A DNA stretch of 64,000 bases from Benincasa hispida (GCF_009727055.1 NC_052350.1:20935862-20999861); one strand, 5' to 3'. Positions 26,101 through 39,046 are shown, numbered from the stretch's first letter. Translations and numbers: made by a program. Notes: generated from the letters alone by a model not told the origin.

Positions 26101-28247
26101 TCTGAAAGCGTCAAAATTTATCAGGCCATCAGTGATGGTACAGTCAATTTAGTTGACAAGGTAAGAATTGATCTGATTGTCTGATAAGATTGATTGAAAT
26201 GCAAAAACTGAAACTAACATGGTCTAAATATTCAGTTTTTTGAGATGCAACGCCAAGATGCAATGAAAGCCCTGGATATTTACAGGAGGGCTGGCCAGCA
26301 GGTACTGGCACCGAGCTTGCCGTTTTCATCAACCATAGTAGTGCACAAGATAAAAGTTTATAGACATGGTGCATAACTTTCTCCATTTTTGCAGGCAGAG
26401 AGGCTTTCCGAATTCTATGAAGTTTGTAAAAGTCTTGATATTGCGCGTGGTGAGAAGTTTATAAAGATTGAACAGGTATGTTTTCCTCCCTCTGCTATCT
26501 GTCTTTTCAATGTTTTCCCCTATAAGAGTACTAAGTTCTGTGTCTACTTTGCCCATTTTGAAGCCCCCTGCATCATTTTTACAAGCCATGGAAGAATATG
26601 TAAGAGAAGCTCCACGGGTTTCAACAGTTCGTAAGGAACAGGTCAGCTTGTCTCTATCTCTCCCCTTTTTTTTGTTCCCCTGTTTACTATTTGTCTTTCA
26701 TTCATTGCTCCTTTTTTTGCTTTCCCATTTTGTTTGCTCTCTGCGCCCTCATATAATCAGTTAATTCCAATATGTTCTATTAAAATTCACCTGAACTCTT
26801 TTTCTTACATCATAATAAACAAGCAGGTTGCTGATAATAAACTGGCTGCCCCTAAAGAAGTTTTGGCTATCGAGTACAAGAAGGAACCAGCAGTGCAAGT
26901 GGAACAAACAGTGGCACCTCCACCAGCCCCGTCTCCCCCACCACCTGAACCAGTTAAAGTAGAACCAGTCGTGACTGAACAACCTGACTTGTTGGTAAGC
27001 TTCTTTTGTTAGCTAATCTACTCCCAATATTAGTAGATTATGACGTACTAACATTTCAAATAAACAAACACTAAAGTGTCCATTATTAAGTAAATAAAAC
27101 TAATCCATTATTAAGTAAATAAAACTAACCTATACATATTACAAATATATTTTTTTTCCCAAAAAAATGAATTTATATTATCATTTTTCTAGAAATACAT
27201 TGTCTGAGATAATTATCTGTTTTTGGTTAGGGTTTGAACGATCCTGTACCCGAGACTACTTCCAATTTAGATGAGAAGAATTCTCTGGCGTTGGCTATTG
27301 TCCCAGTTGGTAGTTCTCTTCTTTCGTTCTGCATTTTCTTTAAAGTTCATTAGTAATAGAAAACCATTCATATATGTTCAGGAGAATCCAAATTTGAAGT
27401 GATTATGTTTCAATTATTTTTTGAAGTTGTATTTAAAAGTCAGTAAAGAAATGGTGAACTTTAAAATTTTAAGCTTGTGTATGGTAATTGGAATTAGTAT
27501 ACACGTGGAGTCAGCTGAATGTAATTTTACTTTTTGTGATCTCAGCCGATCAAAAGACCACCACTGCTCCAAGCCAAGTTAATGGTACTGCAACTACAGG
27601 CTGGGAATTGGCACTCGTTATGGCACCAAGCTCAAACGAAAATGTAGCTGCTACAAGCAAATTGGTACTTATCTTATCCACTAAACATAAAATTTTGACT
27701 GCATATTGGATGTGTATACTAGTGATGTAAATCAGTAACATTTCTGGACTTGCATTCTATCATTTCATCTAAATATGTCCAGAAAACCATTAATCTTCTA
27801 CTGCTCTGACTTCTAAACAACGTTCCATTCTCTCTTTGCCCAATTTTTTATGATCTAATATTTTCTTTGAACTGATTTCCAAAGGCCGGAGGGTTGGACT
27901 TGCTTACATTAGACAGCTTATATGATGATGCAATCAGAAGAAACAATCAGAACGTGAGTTACAATCCATGGGAGCCAGTCCCAGTGCATGGTGCCATGAT
28001 GCAACAACAGCCAATCCACGATCCCTTTTTTGCCTCGACTGCGGTGGCTGCACCTCATTCAGTACAAATGGCAGCTATGGCCAACCAGCAGCAAGCTTTC
28101 ATGTTTCAGCAGCAGCAGCAGCAGATGATGATGACGACCCCTCCACCACAACAGTCAAATCCTTTTGGAAATCCTCATGGGACCAACGCCTACCACTACG
28201 GTCCGGGTATGCCCGTTCATACTTCCAATCCATATGGTCTCATTTAA
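23174..28247 (+). CDS. ANTH-domain clathrin assembly protein (AP180/CALM family), 15 coding exons
   Basis: Endocytic adaptor that binds PI(4,5)P2 at the plasma membrane and recruits clathrin and adaptors. Coding exons: 23174-23272, 23350-23419, 23597-23694, 24257-24398, 24486-24586, 25708-25791, 25945-25995, 26095-26160, 26236-26301, 26395-26475, 26564-26641, 26827-26994, 27231-27309, 27546-27664, 27885-28247. They join to 1665 nt, 554 residues. The N-terminal ANTH domain (about 25-310) has the lipid site K41-x9-K51-E-K53-H54. A Pro-rich linker (343-354) and an unstructured tail follow. The tail carries short binding motifs: DLL at 366-368, LDLL at 438-441, DPF at 480-482 (adaptor appendage) and NPF at 526-528 (EH domains), plus a six-Gln run near 509-514. 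The closest Arabidopsis protein I recall is At5g35200. All introns are GT-AG, and the start is fixed by the family N-terminus MSGGGTQ. Confidence 0.94.
24690..25650 (-). pseudogene. LINE C-terminal remnant, antisense (coding intron 5 of the clathrin assembly gene)
   Basis: Read on the minus strand, pieces recall the end of plant L1-type ORF2. One is a [16 protein letters not shown] block near 25430, and another is [20 protein letters not shown] (25326-25102 frame). A third reads [20 protein letters not shown] near 25000, matching the 'FWxxWxERxxR' tail. Frames are shifted between blocks. The insertion makes this intron (24587-25707) the longest within the coding part of the gene. Confidence 0.6.
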
Positions 28248-28700
28248 CATCATTCAAAGAGTTTACTCTGATAGGAATGTTAATGATCAATCATTCTTGG
28301 ATTGGGGACTGCTAAATATCAAGTATACAGATGTACAATATGTTGTGTATGTGCAGTAGTTTAAGTTTAGCTTAGCTAGGATGAGATTCTTTTGATAATA
28401 ACTAGTGAGACAGGGCTTTGATTGATTATTTGTGTCATGAGAGATGGTAATAATGTTTTAGATACTTGGCAAAATTGTTAGCAACCTGCTTCACTATTGT
28501 GAAGGATTAAGCAGGAAATTTTAAGATTTTTTTTTTTGCTTTTTGTTTTGTTTTGTTTTTTTTTTTTTTTTGCTTTTGTCTTTTTCCCCTCTCTTTAAGT
28601 AGGCTGTTCCTTCTTTCTTATTCATGTAGGACTCTGTAAAATCAATATGTAGCAAATTTATTTAAAACCTACGTTGTTATTTATCCTCAAGGAATTGTTC
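28248..28700 (+). other. 3'UTR and downstream of the clathrin assembly gene
   Basis: T-rich sequence follows the stop, including a long T/G tract at 28525-28575. No clear AATAAA is placed at an ideal distance. The transcript probably ends before 28660. Confidence 0.4.
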
Positions 28701-28760
28701 TGGATTGTCATCTTATGCCCCGGAATATTCATATCGTTCTCGGCAAACATTGCAATAACC

Positions 28761-28818
28761 AAAAATAAAAAATAAAAAATAAAAAAATAAAAAAATAAAA
28801 AAATAAAAAAATAAAAAA
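28761..28818. repeat. (AAAAAT)n low-complexity array
   Basis: About eight units of A5-7T in a row. It could be the eroded tail of a retroposon on the + strand, but no body was recognised upstream. Confidence 0.9.
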
Positions 28819-28865
28819 GGAAAAAATGATAAAAGACAAGAGAGAAGGTCTTTATGATTCTCATT

Positions 28866-30600
28866 AAGGGAGTGTTTGGCTCACCAACATGAGTTGAGTT
28901 GATATAATATACAACTCATTGTTTGGCCCACAAACTTTAAATGTTGGTGGAGTTGAGTTAGTATAATTTACCAATTCATCTCAACTCTCCTTTCTTTCCA
29001 TGTTTTCAGTGGTTCCACGATCAGTGTCACATTTTGAGAACTAACTCCGGACTCTGGCAACGATCTTTGATGAAAACTCCGGCAACCAACTCCGGAGTCA
29101 TCAACCATCGATCGCAACTCCGACGACTAATTTTGGGTTTCGACAACCACCTTCGAGGACAATTCCGCCAACAAAATCTGGACTCCGACAACCACCTCCG
29201 ATGACAGCTCCAGCAACCAATTTCAAGCTTCGACAAAATTCGTGTGACCAACTCTGACAACCAATTCTGGCCTCTGACAACCACCTCTGGTGATCCAACT
29301 TTGACGACCACCTTCGCACTACCAACTCTGACAACCAATTGGTTCTATCTCCGACAACCACCTTTGTAGGTTCCGACAACCACTTTTGACTATAAATTCT
29401 GATGAAAATCATCTTCGATGATCACCGTTGAGCAAGCAACTTCGACTACCAACTCGAGGCTTCGACAACCATCTTCGTCGATAAAGTTCGACAACCAATT
29501 CTAATACCATCTTCATGAGACTAACTTTGAGCTCCAACAGTCACCTCCGACTATAATTTTCAGCGAAAATCATATTCGATGATCAACTTCGATGACCACT
29601 TTCGTCTGACCAACTTTGGGATTTGAAAACCACCTTCGGTGATAAATTTCGACAATCAACTCCAATACACCTTCATGTGACCAACTTCAGGCTCTGACAA
29701 TCACCTCTAGCTACAAACTCCAAAAATCATCTTCGATAATCAACTTCGATAAATACTTTCGATTATTATAAGACTGATGACTGTAAAGTATGTTGTAGGG
29801 TGGTTGATTATATAAAAAAATATTATTTTGTCTACATTAAATGCAATATTTATACGTAATGAATTCACATATCAAATGAATATTAAGAATATTTAGACAA
29901 AAGTATGTATGTAGTTGAAAAGTATGAAACATATAACAAAAAAGAAGTCATAAAATGATTTTTTTTCTTGAACATTTTTCCAGAACGAGTGAAAAATAGA
30001 GATTTGTTCTTTGATGATCCTCTAAATTTAGAGGAAATGAAAGTGAAACTGTTGAAGAAATGTGGTGATATTTCATTGGCTGTTACGATGATGAGGGAGA
30101 TTTAACTAAAAAAATACATGAGATAGTAAAAATATAGAGCAACAATAGGAAGAAAAAAGAAAAGAAGAAAATGAAATTTATGGAGAAGAATTGGCTAGAA
30201 AGTTTTGGTTTCGCTTTAGTTTCTCATTTTATTTAACCATATTTCTATCAGAATGTAATGACCTAATTAGTGTTCATTGCCCAAAAAAGAAAAAAAAAAG
30301 AAAAGTTCTAAAAATTAAAAGAAAAATATTGCAATCCATATTTTATTCAAATAAAAATGGATAGAATTATTGAATAAAAAAGTTTCAAAACAAAAATCAT
30401 AATCATAAAAACATATTATTTAGAGTTAAAAAAAAACTATATCAGATACTCAGACATATGAACTCAACTCTGTATCCCAAACACAGACATATGAACTTAG
30501 ACTAAATAACCCTGCACCCCAAATACAACATATGAATTCTATAGACATATGAACTTCAGACATTCTATCTCAACTCAGCGTCCCCCTCTAAAAATTCTCA
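28866..30600. repeat. Composite dispersed repeat with an internal minisatellite
   Basis: The left end 'gggagtgtttggctcaccaa' and the motif ACTCAACTC near 28980 recur in related form at the right ('...atctcaactcagcgtcccc', 30572-30590), partly in opposite sense. This suggests a non-autonomous DNA element of about 1.7 kb. The interior holds the tandem array at 29041-29770, then AT-rich DNA. Boundaries are uncertain. Confidence 0.35.
29041..29770. repeat. Degenerate minisatellite ('CGACAACCAC' units) with a 160-base higher-order period
   Basis: Short units around TTCGACAACCACCTTCG repeat every 40-50 bases from 29041 to about 29368. After that a longer unit starts at 29369, 29529 and 29689, exactly 160 bases apart, each beginning '...GAC/CAA.CACYT...CTAYAAATT'. 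The antisense open frames here (29412-29027) only reflect this periodicity and are not genes. Confidence 0.7.
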
Positions 30601-30639
30601 ATTGTGTCTTTTCGTAAATCACTCGTTAGAATTTATAAT

Positions 30640-30870
30640 ATAGATAGGGTAATTGTTTTAAAAGGTAAAATTGTTGAAAATATTTTTAAGTATAGCAGAA
30701 TGTAATTGTCTATCAGTGATAAATTGTGATAGGCATCTATCACAGTAGACGACAAACTGCGATGAATATTTATTGTGGTTTATTGCAGTCAACGATATTT
30801 TGCTATATTTGTAAATAAGTTGGTTCATTTTTCTTTATTTAAAATATATAGTTACATTATAATGGAATGT
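30640..30870. repeat. Dispersed repeat related to 21790-22020
   Basis: Contains 'gtctatcagtgataaattg', 'gataggcatctatcac' and the end 'gctatatttgtaaataag', a layout I associate with a repeat abundant in cucurbit genomes. Inverted short motifs allow hairpins. No coding capacity. Confidence 0.45.
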
Positions 30871-31860
30871 TTAATTCACCCAATACTTTTATAAACAATC
30901 TAGGCTTTAATATTAATGTACTTTAATATGAACAATTTAGTAACTTTACTCTTTTTAGATAATGTCTTAGTTGTTATAGTTTGGCATTTAATAAATTTTT
31001 ATCAATATATATATTTAAGAAATTTGATTAAACTTAACCGTATTTTTTAGGTTAAAGAGCAAATTTGATTATATAATTAGGAGAAAATTAGAATTTAATC
31101 TCTATAGTTAAAAAAGAATCCATTTATGAGATTTTATTGAACCATGGAGATTAAATTTATTTCTTCAAATTATAAGGATTAAATTTATAATTTAATTATT
31201 TTATTTTATTTTTACAAAGCTTAACTTATCACCAAACCGAAGAGTACAATTTAATATACTTATTAGTTGGGAGTTCCTTTTTTATTAACTCAACATGGCA
31301 AGGGACAGAGGAACAGAGTTAGACGTGACATTTTTTGTTTTATGGACGGAATTTGGAGAAAGACATTAGATTGGGTACGAAGTTCAATGTACAAGACAAA
31401 AGAAAAATGTTTTCTTATGTTTTTCTTTTTTAATTGACTTCTGTATTTACTATATAAAGAAATAAAGGATTATCTGATTTTACTTATATCAATTATTTAT
31501 GTTAGATTGGTTCCGGTTGATTAGAGAAAAGATGTTTTTTAAGAAAATTATCTTTATTTAAACTTTTTTTTTTGATTAAAATGGTTTGAAATAAACTTTA
31601 AAAATGTTTCTATTGTAAGTGGTTGTCAAATATTTCATTTTTTTCTAAAATGATTTATTTTCAAAATTAAATATTTAAAAAGTTAATCTGAACACGTCCT
31701 TAGTTTTTTAGAATTATCATTTTCGTCTGCGATTTTACTTCTAGTATTCACCATTCTGTTTCCGAAAATTTCAGTATAAAGTAATAAACATTGTTTTAGA
31801 AATTATTATTATTTGAGTAGAAAAAACCAAAAAAAAAAAAAAAAAAAAAATTAAAGAGAA
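30871..31860. other. AT-rich DNA without features
   Basis: Nothing was recognised apart from a pure A tract at 31829-31850, directly before the copia remnant. Confidence 0.6.
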
Positions 31861-31864
31861 GGTT

Positions 31865-33091
31865 GATATGATACAGATACTAGTGGTGTGTCTTTCTTGC
31901 ATCGTCAGCCAAGTACTGCGTCTTAGCCGGGTTAAACTTTTAAAAGTGATACGTTTGAACTACCAATTTTTTGCTTGGTGATGTTAATATTTGTGTAAAT
32001 TCATGTATTTTTTATTTAGTAAATTTGGTAGATTGTTGGTTAGGATTTTGTGTCTACTCTGTATTTGCTCATTATTTTATGAAATACAGAAAATACACTA
32101 ATGTATTCACATGGTATCAGAGCCCAAAATTAAGTTTGAGCTCTGTCATCGTACCATCAGCTTGCATCGTCAGTCTTTGGATTTGTTCGCCGTTAGCCAT
32201 CCGTTCGATTCATCTTGCTAGTGTTGTTTTGGTTTTCGTCCATCATCGTGCCTCTGTCATCGTGCGTACCAGTCGTTCGTTTCCGTCTGTGCGTACTAGC
32301 CTCTATCATCGTGTCGTTTTCGTTTCCATCCGGGCGTACCAGTCGTCGTGTAGATTTGGCGCCGTTGTCTCCGTTCGTACCACTCGTTTGTGCCGTCTTC
32401 TCTGTTGTGCGGCGTCTCCGTTCGTGGATATTCTGTCTGGATTCGTTTCTCTGCCCAGGTCTGGCGTTCTGTTCTCTGCCTAAGTCCGTCGCTCGTGTTC
32501 ATTTCTCCATCTAGATCCGACATTGCCCAACTTCGCTGCTCATGGGTTCTTTGGTTGATCTCACTCTCCTCGTCCAAGAATCGCGCCAAACCACCACAGG
32601 ACTCCACAGATCCGCTTTGTTTCATCCCAGATTCAATGAGGTTCGTGACTGTCTCTGATCGTTCGTGGATTTTATCTGCGCCAGCCTTGAGGGTTACAAT
32701 ATAGTGGTTTGAGAAGGATACAAAACATTGTATCTTGCTTTCCTCTCTATCTACTTTCACTTGTAATGGAGAAAATTGACGTATTTCGTCCTATTAGCAT
32801 TGTGCTTGACGACACCAATTACATCACTTGGACTTATCAAATGAGTTTTTTGGTTGATCGCAAGTTATGACGGATTGTTACCGGAGATGTTGCCTAACCT
32901 ATAGAGGAGCTACTAAAGAAAATAGTAAGTTTGTTGAAAGGCTGGAAGATTGGGATAGCAAAAATCACCAGATAATCACTTGGTTGGGTAACACTTCCAT
33001 CTCTGGTATACATACCCAATTTGATGCATTCAACACTTAAAGAACTTTGGGATTTTCTTCTACACGATTCCAAACTATTGGTCTAACTTAC
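31865..33091 (+). mobile_element. 5' part of an old Ty1/copia element (short LTR, leader, gag remnant)
   Basis: An LTR-like stretch ends TTCA at 32109 and is followed by a perfect initiator-Met primer site TGGTATCAGAGCCC (32112-32125). A GC-richer leader follows (to about 32765), with repeated 'CGTGCGTACCAG'-like words, and then gag. The element is cut off at 33091 by the LTR starting at 33092. The left LTR boundary is uncertain. Antisense frames across the leader, such as 32760-32296, are shadows. Confidence 0.65.
32766..33085 (+). pseudogene. Copia gag N-terminus, broken
   Basis: Reads MEKIDVFRPISIVLDDTNYI, then TWTYQMSFLVDRKL, a stop (TGA), then TGDVA. This matches the start of copia gag ('LDGTNYxxWxxxMxxxLxGxxLWxxVTG'). 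Stops and frameshifts follow. ELWDFLLHDSK near 33036 corresponds to the 'EVWDFL' block. It was interrupted by the next LTR. Confidence 0.7.
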
Positions 33092-35015
33092 TGTTGGGTT
33101 TTTATGCCCTAAATGTTATTAATTGACCGCCATCAATAAAGTGTTATAGATGTTAAATCAATAAATGTTATTGTTAGTAATGTTGTCTATTTTGTCTTAA
33201 TAACCCTAAATTCAATAAGCTAACATCCAAGGCCGTCTTATGTGTCTGAAGAGTATGTGGAGACATAAATGGATCAATGTTCAAGATACAACCTAAAAGG
33301 TCTATAGGGTAGGGATAAGGTTGGGTACCTTATTCTGGTAATACTATGGATACGACCCACTTTGTATTTGATTCAAACGTAATCATCCAACACATTCGTG
33401 TAGGTGACACGCCAGTGGGGGTACCCTATGCAATGAGTTTGCATAAGACTGAATCACGAAATAGTAACCACTAGATGTAACACTGTTGACTAGTTTGGTT
33501 CCTATTTCAATAGGATGACCTAGGCGACTTAGCCTCAATCCTGAGTATATTATGAACTCCTGTTCACGAGAGATTATCTTTTGATTTGTATGGGTGAGGG
33601 TGGCCAGATCGCTGACCCAATAAACCTACTATTTTGGAGACAAGACCAAGTGGAGAGCTGAGAACATAATAATACAAGATGAAATTCACTCATTCCTTTC
33701 TTGAAGGTAAGTAGATGAGTGTTCTCTTAAGTGGTGTCATTAGGACTTGAACAAAGGGCTCTACCCTCTCATTGGCCCGAGAGGGTTTTTGTTGTTCATT
33801 AGAGGAACAATAGTACTTAAAGGAGCTAGAAGTATCCCAAGGGTAAACCGGTAATTTGACCTAGTTGGAGTTACAAACTCTCGTGAAGGACTAATTTGTT
33901 GGTATTGGTCTATATCCGTGGACACAGAAATATATCTGTGAGTACAACTATGGGTCTTGGGTCTTTAGTGGAGTGTACCCACAATTAACGAATATTGATT
34001 AACTTGGTTAATGAGTTTAACCAATTAATCTCATATTGAAGCTTCTGATCTACAGGTCTACCGGGTCCACTCGTTAGCTCATTAAAGGATACTTAGGGAT
34101 AATTTGAATTGTTCAAATTAATTTGAGGAAACTATATTAATGAGATTTATATATAATTAATTATGGATATGATCTATAATTAAATTGGAGAGTAATATTT
34201 GAATAAGATTCAAATTAATTAATTCAAGTGAATTAGATTCACAAAAAATTAATTAATAGAAAGGTTTTGCACATATACATGGGATGTATATGATAATTAA
34301 ATGTATACATTAAATTGGGTTTAATGTATAAGTAGTTATTTAATTATTGTGCAAATTAAAATTAAATAAGTGTTATTTAATTGTGTAAATTGAATAAGTT
34401 TATTTAATTGGGCTAATTAATTGAATAAGTGTTATTTAATTAAATAGGCCAATTAATTAAATAAATATTATTTAATTAATTATAGAAAATGAAAATATAT
34501 GGTGAAAGATGCTTGATCATTCTATATATAAACACCTCCCCATGACCATTTGGAAATACTCAATTCTCATTGCAAAGAAACTTGGACAATATACAACTCT
34601 TTATTGTTATTGTATATAATTTTCTCTAAGTTATAAATCATCTCTACTCTCCAAAACCTTTTTCTCCTCTCCTTCTTTCCCTCTCAATAATTGGATACCA
34701 CCTATCCCTCTATTGAAATCCCAGAGAATAACGAGGTAAATCTCGTGGTAGTGTTCGAGATCGCTCAAGGAGTTGTTCATGATCGAAACTGTTTGGAGAT
34801 CCGTTCGTTGGAACCTTGGAGAAGATTGTTCGTAGTACTTGGGGAATCTACAAAGGCAACAACCGTTCTAATCCTTTCCCCAATAACATGCTAGTTTATA
34901 TGTTTATTCTATTCCGTCTAGTATAACGATTTTGTTTATGTAAAAATTGAATCGTGGGATGCAAGGCGATCTCACATGAGAGAGAATGCTTCCGCTGCGA
35001 GATTCGATCCATTCA
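33092..35015 (+). repeat. Long LTR of a copia element (5' LTR)
   Basis: 1924 bases from TGTTGGG to ...CCATTCA. A primer site TGGTATTAGAGCC (35019-35031, one mismatch to initiator Met) follows it, which makes it a 5' LTR. The five bases before it are CTTAC. It shares internal landmarks with the other long LTRs in the window (see findings). No full partner LTR of the same subfamily was identified downstream. Confidence 0.8.
34325..34490. repeat. AT-only degenerate tandem array within the LTR
   Basis: Units built on TTATTTAATT and AATTAATTGAATAAG repeat about five times in this part of the LTR. The array is strongly palindromic. Confidence 0.7.
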
Positions 35016-36162
35016 ATTGGTATTAGAGCCAATTTCTTGCATCTTTGTTCTTTGTATTTTTTGAAAACAAAATCGATTAGAGGTGGGTTTCCATATTCTG
35101 CATTATCGAATGTTTGAATGGTTTGCAACAATTGGATGTTTTCGATTTTGACCCTAGATTACTTTTTAATTTGATTAAATTGCAAGAGCCCATTGTATTT
35201 TGGGTAATTTAATTATTGCTTCAAGTCTGTAAGTCCATGTCTATCGAAAGAGCAACAGTTGTGAAGAGATCGAGGTCAAACGAAAGTGTTTGGTACAAGT
35301 TCGGAGCCAAAAACGAGGAAGAACAACAACATTATGCCGCATAGCGTTGCGACGCTGCGACTGCAAAGGTAGACAGAACACTTCAAGTCATAGCGTTGCA
35401 ATGCTCCGAGGATTGACGGACTGAAGGCGACACACGTGAGGGCTTGGTTGCAGCTTCAACTTTTGATCGAATTCTTATGTAGTTTTTTATTTATATTAAT
35501 TAATTAAATTAATATAATAGTTATATTAATTTAATCAATTAATTTTGCATTAGGGTGTTAAAATCGGTCTAATTTTTGCTGTTTAATTTAATTATACATT
35601 GGATGTATGTTTTAAATTATTTTTTGAATTCTTGTTACATATTGTATGTCATGTAGATTAAAAAATACCCACTTTAGGATGAACATGTGAATGCATCATG
35701 ATTAAATATAAAGGGTTAATCTTATAGATGCATGATTAAATTAGCATGCTCATGCATCATAATATAAGAGTTATGTTAGTGATGTATGATTAGCCTAAGC
35801 ATGTCCATGCATAATACTATATTTTAAAATTGTTCTAATAAGTAGTGGAATGATGTATGTGAATGCTTGATGTATTTATAATATGAATGAGATTGATTAA
35901 ATTCTATAATCTAGATTTAATAATTCATTAATTTATAAAGAGTTATAATGTGAATGAGATTGATTAAATTCTATAATCTAGATTGCATGCAAACATAAGT
36001 CCAAATAATTTTAAATGGTTTAAAATTGATTTATGTCATTTCTAATGAGATTAGAAATAGGTTAATCTTTTTAATTTGTTATAATAGGATTAAAATGGAT
36101 TTCAATAAAAGGTTAAATTTATAAAATAAATGCCTATAAAGGACCTTTGTCTGAGGAAGATT
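35016..36162 (+). other. Leader (5' untranslated interior) of the 33092 copia element, first part
   Basis: Begins with the primer site. No open frame of note was found. Around 35560-35700 it resembles the leader of the third copia (near 53080: '...AAATCGGTCTA...', '...CATGTGGCATGCAT...'). It breaks off at the solo LTR at 36163 and resumes at 38275. Confidence 0.55.
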
Positions 36163-38274
36163 TGTTGGGATTGGTGTTCTAATTCTCCTGGAGTCTCGTT
36201 GTTTGTAATGATACACATTGTTTTATGAATAAAATAAATGTTATTTCATTCTGGCATTCACTCATATCCAATAAACAAAGCACCATGGTTATCTTATGTA
36301 AGCTTAAGCATGTATATGTGATATACAAGTGGATCATCCTTAAGTAATAATCTAAATAGGTTTGTAGTATAAGGATTAAGGTGGGATACCTGATTCTGGT
36401 GACACAACGGATATGGCTTGCTTTGTAGAGGTTTGCAAGTGTTGTAAACTACTACAGATGGTAGATCCTGACCATTCATGTGGAGACATGCAAGTGGGGG
36501 TGTTCTACACAAAGAGTTTGTATAAGACCGGACTACGAGATGACTAGACTCTGTATATAATGTCGTTGATACTAGAGACTTACATCTCACCTAAACGACC
36601 ATAGGTGACACAACCTCAATCCTGAGTGTTTTGGGAACTTCTGCCTTGGAGGGCGGTCCTTCGATTAGTATGGGTGACAGTTACCAGATTGCCAACTTAA
36701 TATGCTTATCTTTTTGGGGACTTGATTGATTTGGGAGCTAGGAACTCAATACACAAGAAGGATTTCACTCCTTTCCCGAAGCAAGGATAAGTAGAGAGAT
36801 TGCTCCCTTAAGGGCTGATTCTAGGGCTTGAACATAGTGGCCACAACTTCTCTTTGGAAGAGAGGACTCAGTCATAGTAGGACTATGACTTATGTTCATT
36901 AGAGGATTTGTGATACTTAAGGAGTTAGATGTAATACAGAGGAGGCATAACGGTTATTGGTCGAGCTGTACATACGAGCGATCTGTGAAGGGTTGTCGCA
37001 CTATTGATTGGTTAAGATGGACAATAATATATTCTGTGGTAAGGAGAATTCAGCTGTCGGTCTTTAGTGGAGTGCCTGGCAGTTAACGAATGGTGGATCC
37101 GTGACTGAGTCTAGTCAGTTATTCACGTACTGTTGGAGCTTTTGAGCTAACAGGTCCATATAGGTCCCCTTGGTAGCTCAATGGATTCAGTTGAGGATCA
37201 GTTCTTGGTGTTGATTTGAAATTGTTCAAATTGACAAGAGGTAATTCAATTTATATATGATATGATCGGTATGAAGTGTGAGATACATCTAGTGGAGGAT
37301 TAATATAATGAAGATTTAACTATTAGTACCATGGAATAGAAAAAGTGCTATGATTTATATGTTTCATGAGATGAAATTAAACTTAGGTTATAAATATAGT
37401 ATGGTAAGTTAGTATTCATTTATATTTATAATAATATTAATTATTGGATATTAACTCTTTTTCTTCTAATCCAATTGAGTGGGAAGTTATTGGTGGTTTC
37501 ATGGTAATCGTGAGTTAAAGGAAATGTTTTCCTAATTTTTAGTGATGTGAAAATTGTGATTTGGATTTCCAATCTCGAAAAAATTCTCACGGATGTTGTC
37601 AGTAAATGAGATTTACTAAGCGACAGCTTGGAGTGAGCTAAATGATCGCGGCGTGTTAGTAGGCGATAGACATTCAGCTAAGGAGATGAGATAAATGTCG
37701 CATAGTTTTTTCTACACACGGTCGCTTAGTTTTCCTAACGATATCAACTATACGATAGTTCTTCCATGCTTCAACTTGCTTAATCTGTTTACACGCTGTG
37801 AGTCCTCCTGTTTTCTGCCTCATCTAGTGTCAACACAGAGTCCACCCTCTGGGATTTCTCACACCGAGAATAAAAGAGTTATAAATCGTTTGGTGTGTCA
37901 TTAACGCACCGACACTGTCGAGGTTTTGTGGAAGGCCGTTCGTGTTGTTCGGTGGTGTTCGTGGTACCTAGCCGATTGCTGAGTTCGAGTGCGTGGTGTT
38001 TCGTTGGCTGGTGTAGCGTCCGTGCTTGGACCGAGCGTTCATTGTGTACTGTGTTACCAGTGATCGAGCATTCGTGATCAAGGAGCTTGTAGACGGGTCG
38101 ACAAATGTGTGTTACTCTAGTCCTTGATCTTTTGTAGAACATGCTGTAATTTCTGTTTTTTTATTCATAATCATATGTTTTCGTTTGTGATTGTAATTGT
38201 AAAGTTCATATATGATTGTAATTTGGAATGATCTTTCCGCTGCTGATGAAAATCCTCGTGTTCGATTTCCTTCA
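36163..38274 (+). mobile_element. Solo LTR of a copia-type element
   Basis: 2112 bases from TGTTGGGATT to ...TTTCCTTCA with nothing internal. The 5 bases on its left are AGATT and on its right AGGTT, a target duplication with one change. Leader sequence on the two sides appears to continue. A solo LTR arises by recombination between the two LTRs of a full element. The short open frame near 37895-38142 is not supported as a gene. Confidence 0.65.
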
Positions 38275-38570
38275 AGGTTTTGTCTAGAGGGGGTATTTAA
38301 GTTGACGGAAAAGAAACATCTTCACCCGGGAACTAACCTGGAAGGTGAATTAAATAAATATGTTATAAGCATCTAATAAATGATTGACTTTATTAAAAGA
38401 GCTTAATAAATGGAATCAAGTATTGTTAAACCATTCAATATAAATGTTATATTGAGTAAATGTAAAGGACTTAGAAAAGTTTATTAGTCGGGGTTTTAAC
38501 CAAGTATAATAAAATCCTTATAAAATATTAGAATACTTTAGTGGGAGGAAGTTGGTATATATGATATATC
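38275..38570 (+). other. Leader of the 33092 copia element, second part
   Basis: Contains 'TATTTAAGTTGACGG', also found as 'TTTTTAAGTTGACGG' in the third copia leader (near 53494), which supports its identity. AT-rich afterwards, with no coding capacity. Confidence 0.45.
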
Positions 38571-39012
38571 TGTTGGGAATGATGCCCTAAAATCTCGTGT
38601 CTTATAGTTTGTACACACAGTTTGTATGAACGCTTGTGATATATAATATATGATATTTACTTCACTTCTTATCTTTGAACATTGGATGTTTTATTTGCTT
38701 AACCACAAACCAATAAATTAAAATCCCTGGTTGTCATTATGTAACTTAAGCATATATGTGGTGACATACAAGTAGATCATGTCTTAAGTGATAACCAAAA
38801 TGGTCTATAGTATATGGATATAGGAGGGAAACCTTATCTTGGTAACACTACGAATGCGGCCCGCTTTGTGGAATAGTTACAAGTGTTGTGAATTGCTACA
38901 GATGGTCTAATCCTGATTATTCGTGTGGGGACATGCGAGCGTGGGTGTCCTATACAAAGAGTTTGTATAAGACTTGACCACGAAGTGTTAATGTCTCGTT
39001 ATATAACGTTGT
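38571..39012 (+). repeat. Truncated long LTR (start only)
   Basis: Begins TGTTGGGAATGATGCCC and closely follows the LTR at 59407 for about 440 bases ('...ctcgttatataacgttgttgatagag'). It then switches abruptly into copia coding sequence. The switch falls on the shared word GTTGATAGAG, so it may be a microhomology deletion or an assembly join. Confidence 0.75.
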
Positions 39013-39046
39013 TGATAGAGTAGGTTTTTTAACAAGAGTTGTTGAT

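Noticed and set aside
29027..29412. Two overlapping antisense frames with repeated Trp-Leu-Ser motifs, as a repeat protein
   Set aside because: The periodicity follows the DNA minisatellite, and both frames are open only because the units lack stops.
32296..32760. 154-codon antisense open frame
   Set aside because: It lies opposite a copia leader of repeated GC-richer words. No domain, start context or partner is seen.
36892..38142. Short open frames in the solo LTR, such as 37879-38142 on the minus strand
   Set aside because: They lie within LTR sequence shared by family members and are not preserved between copies.
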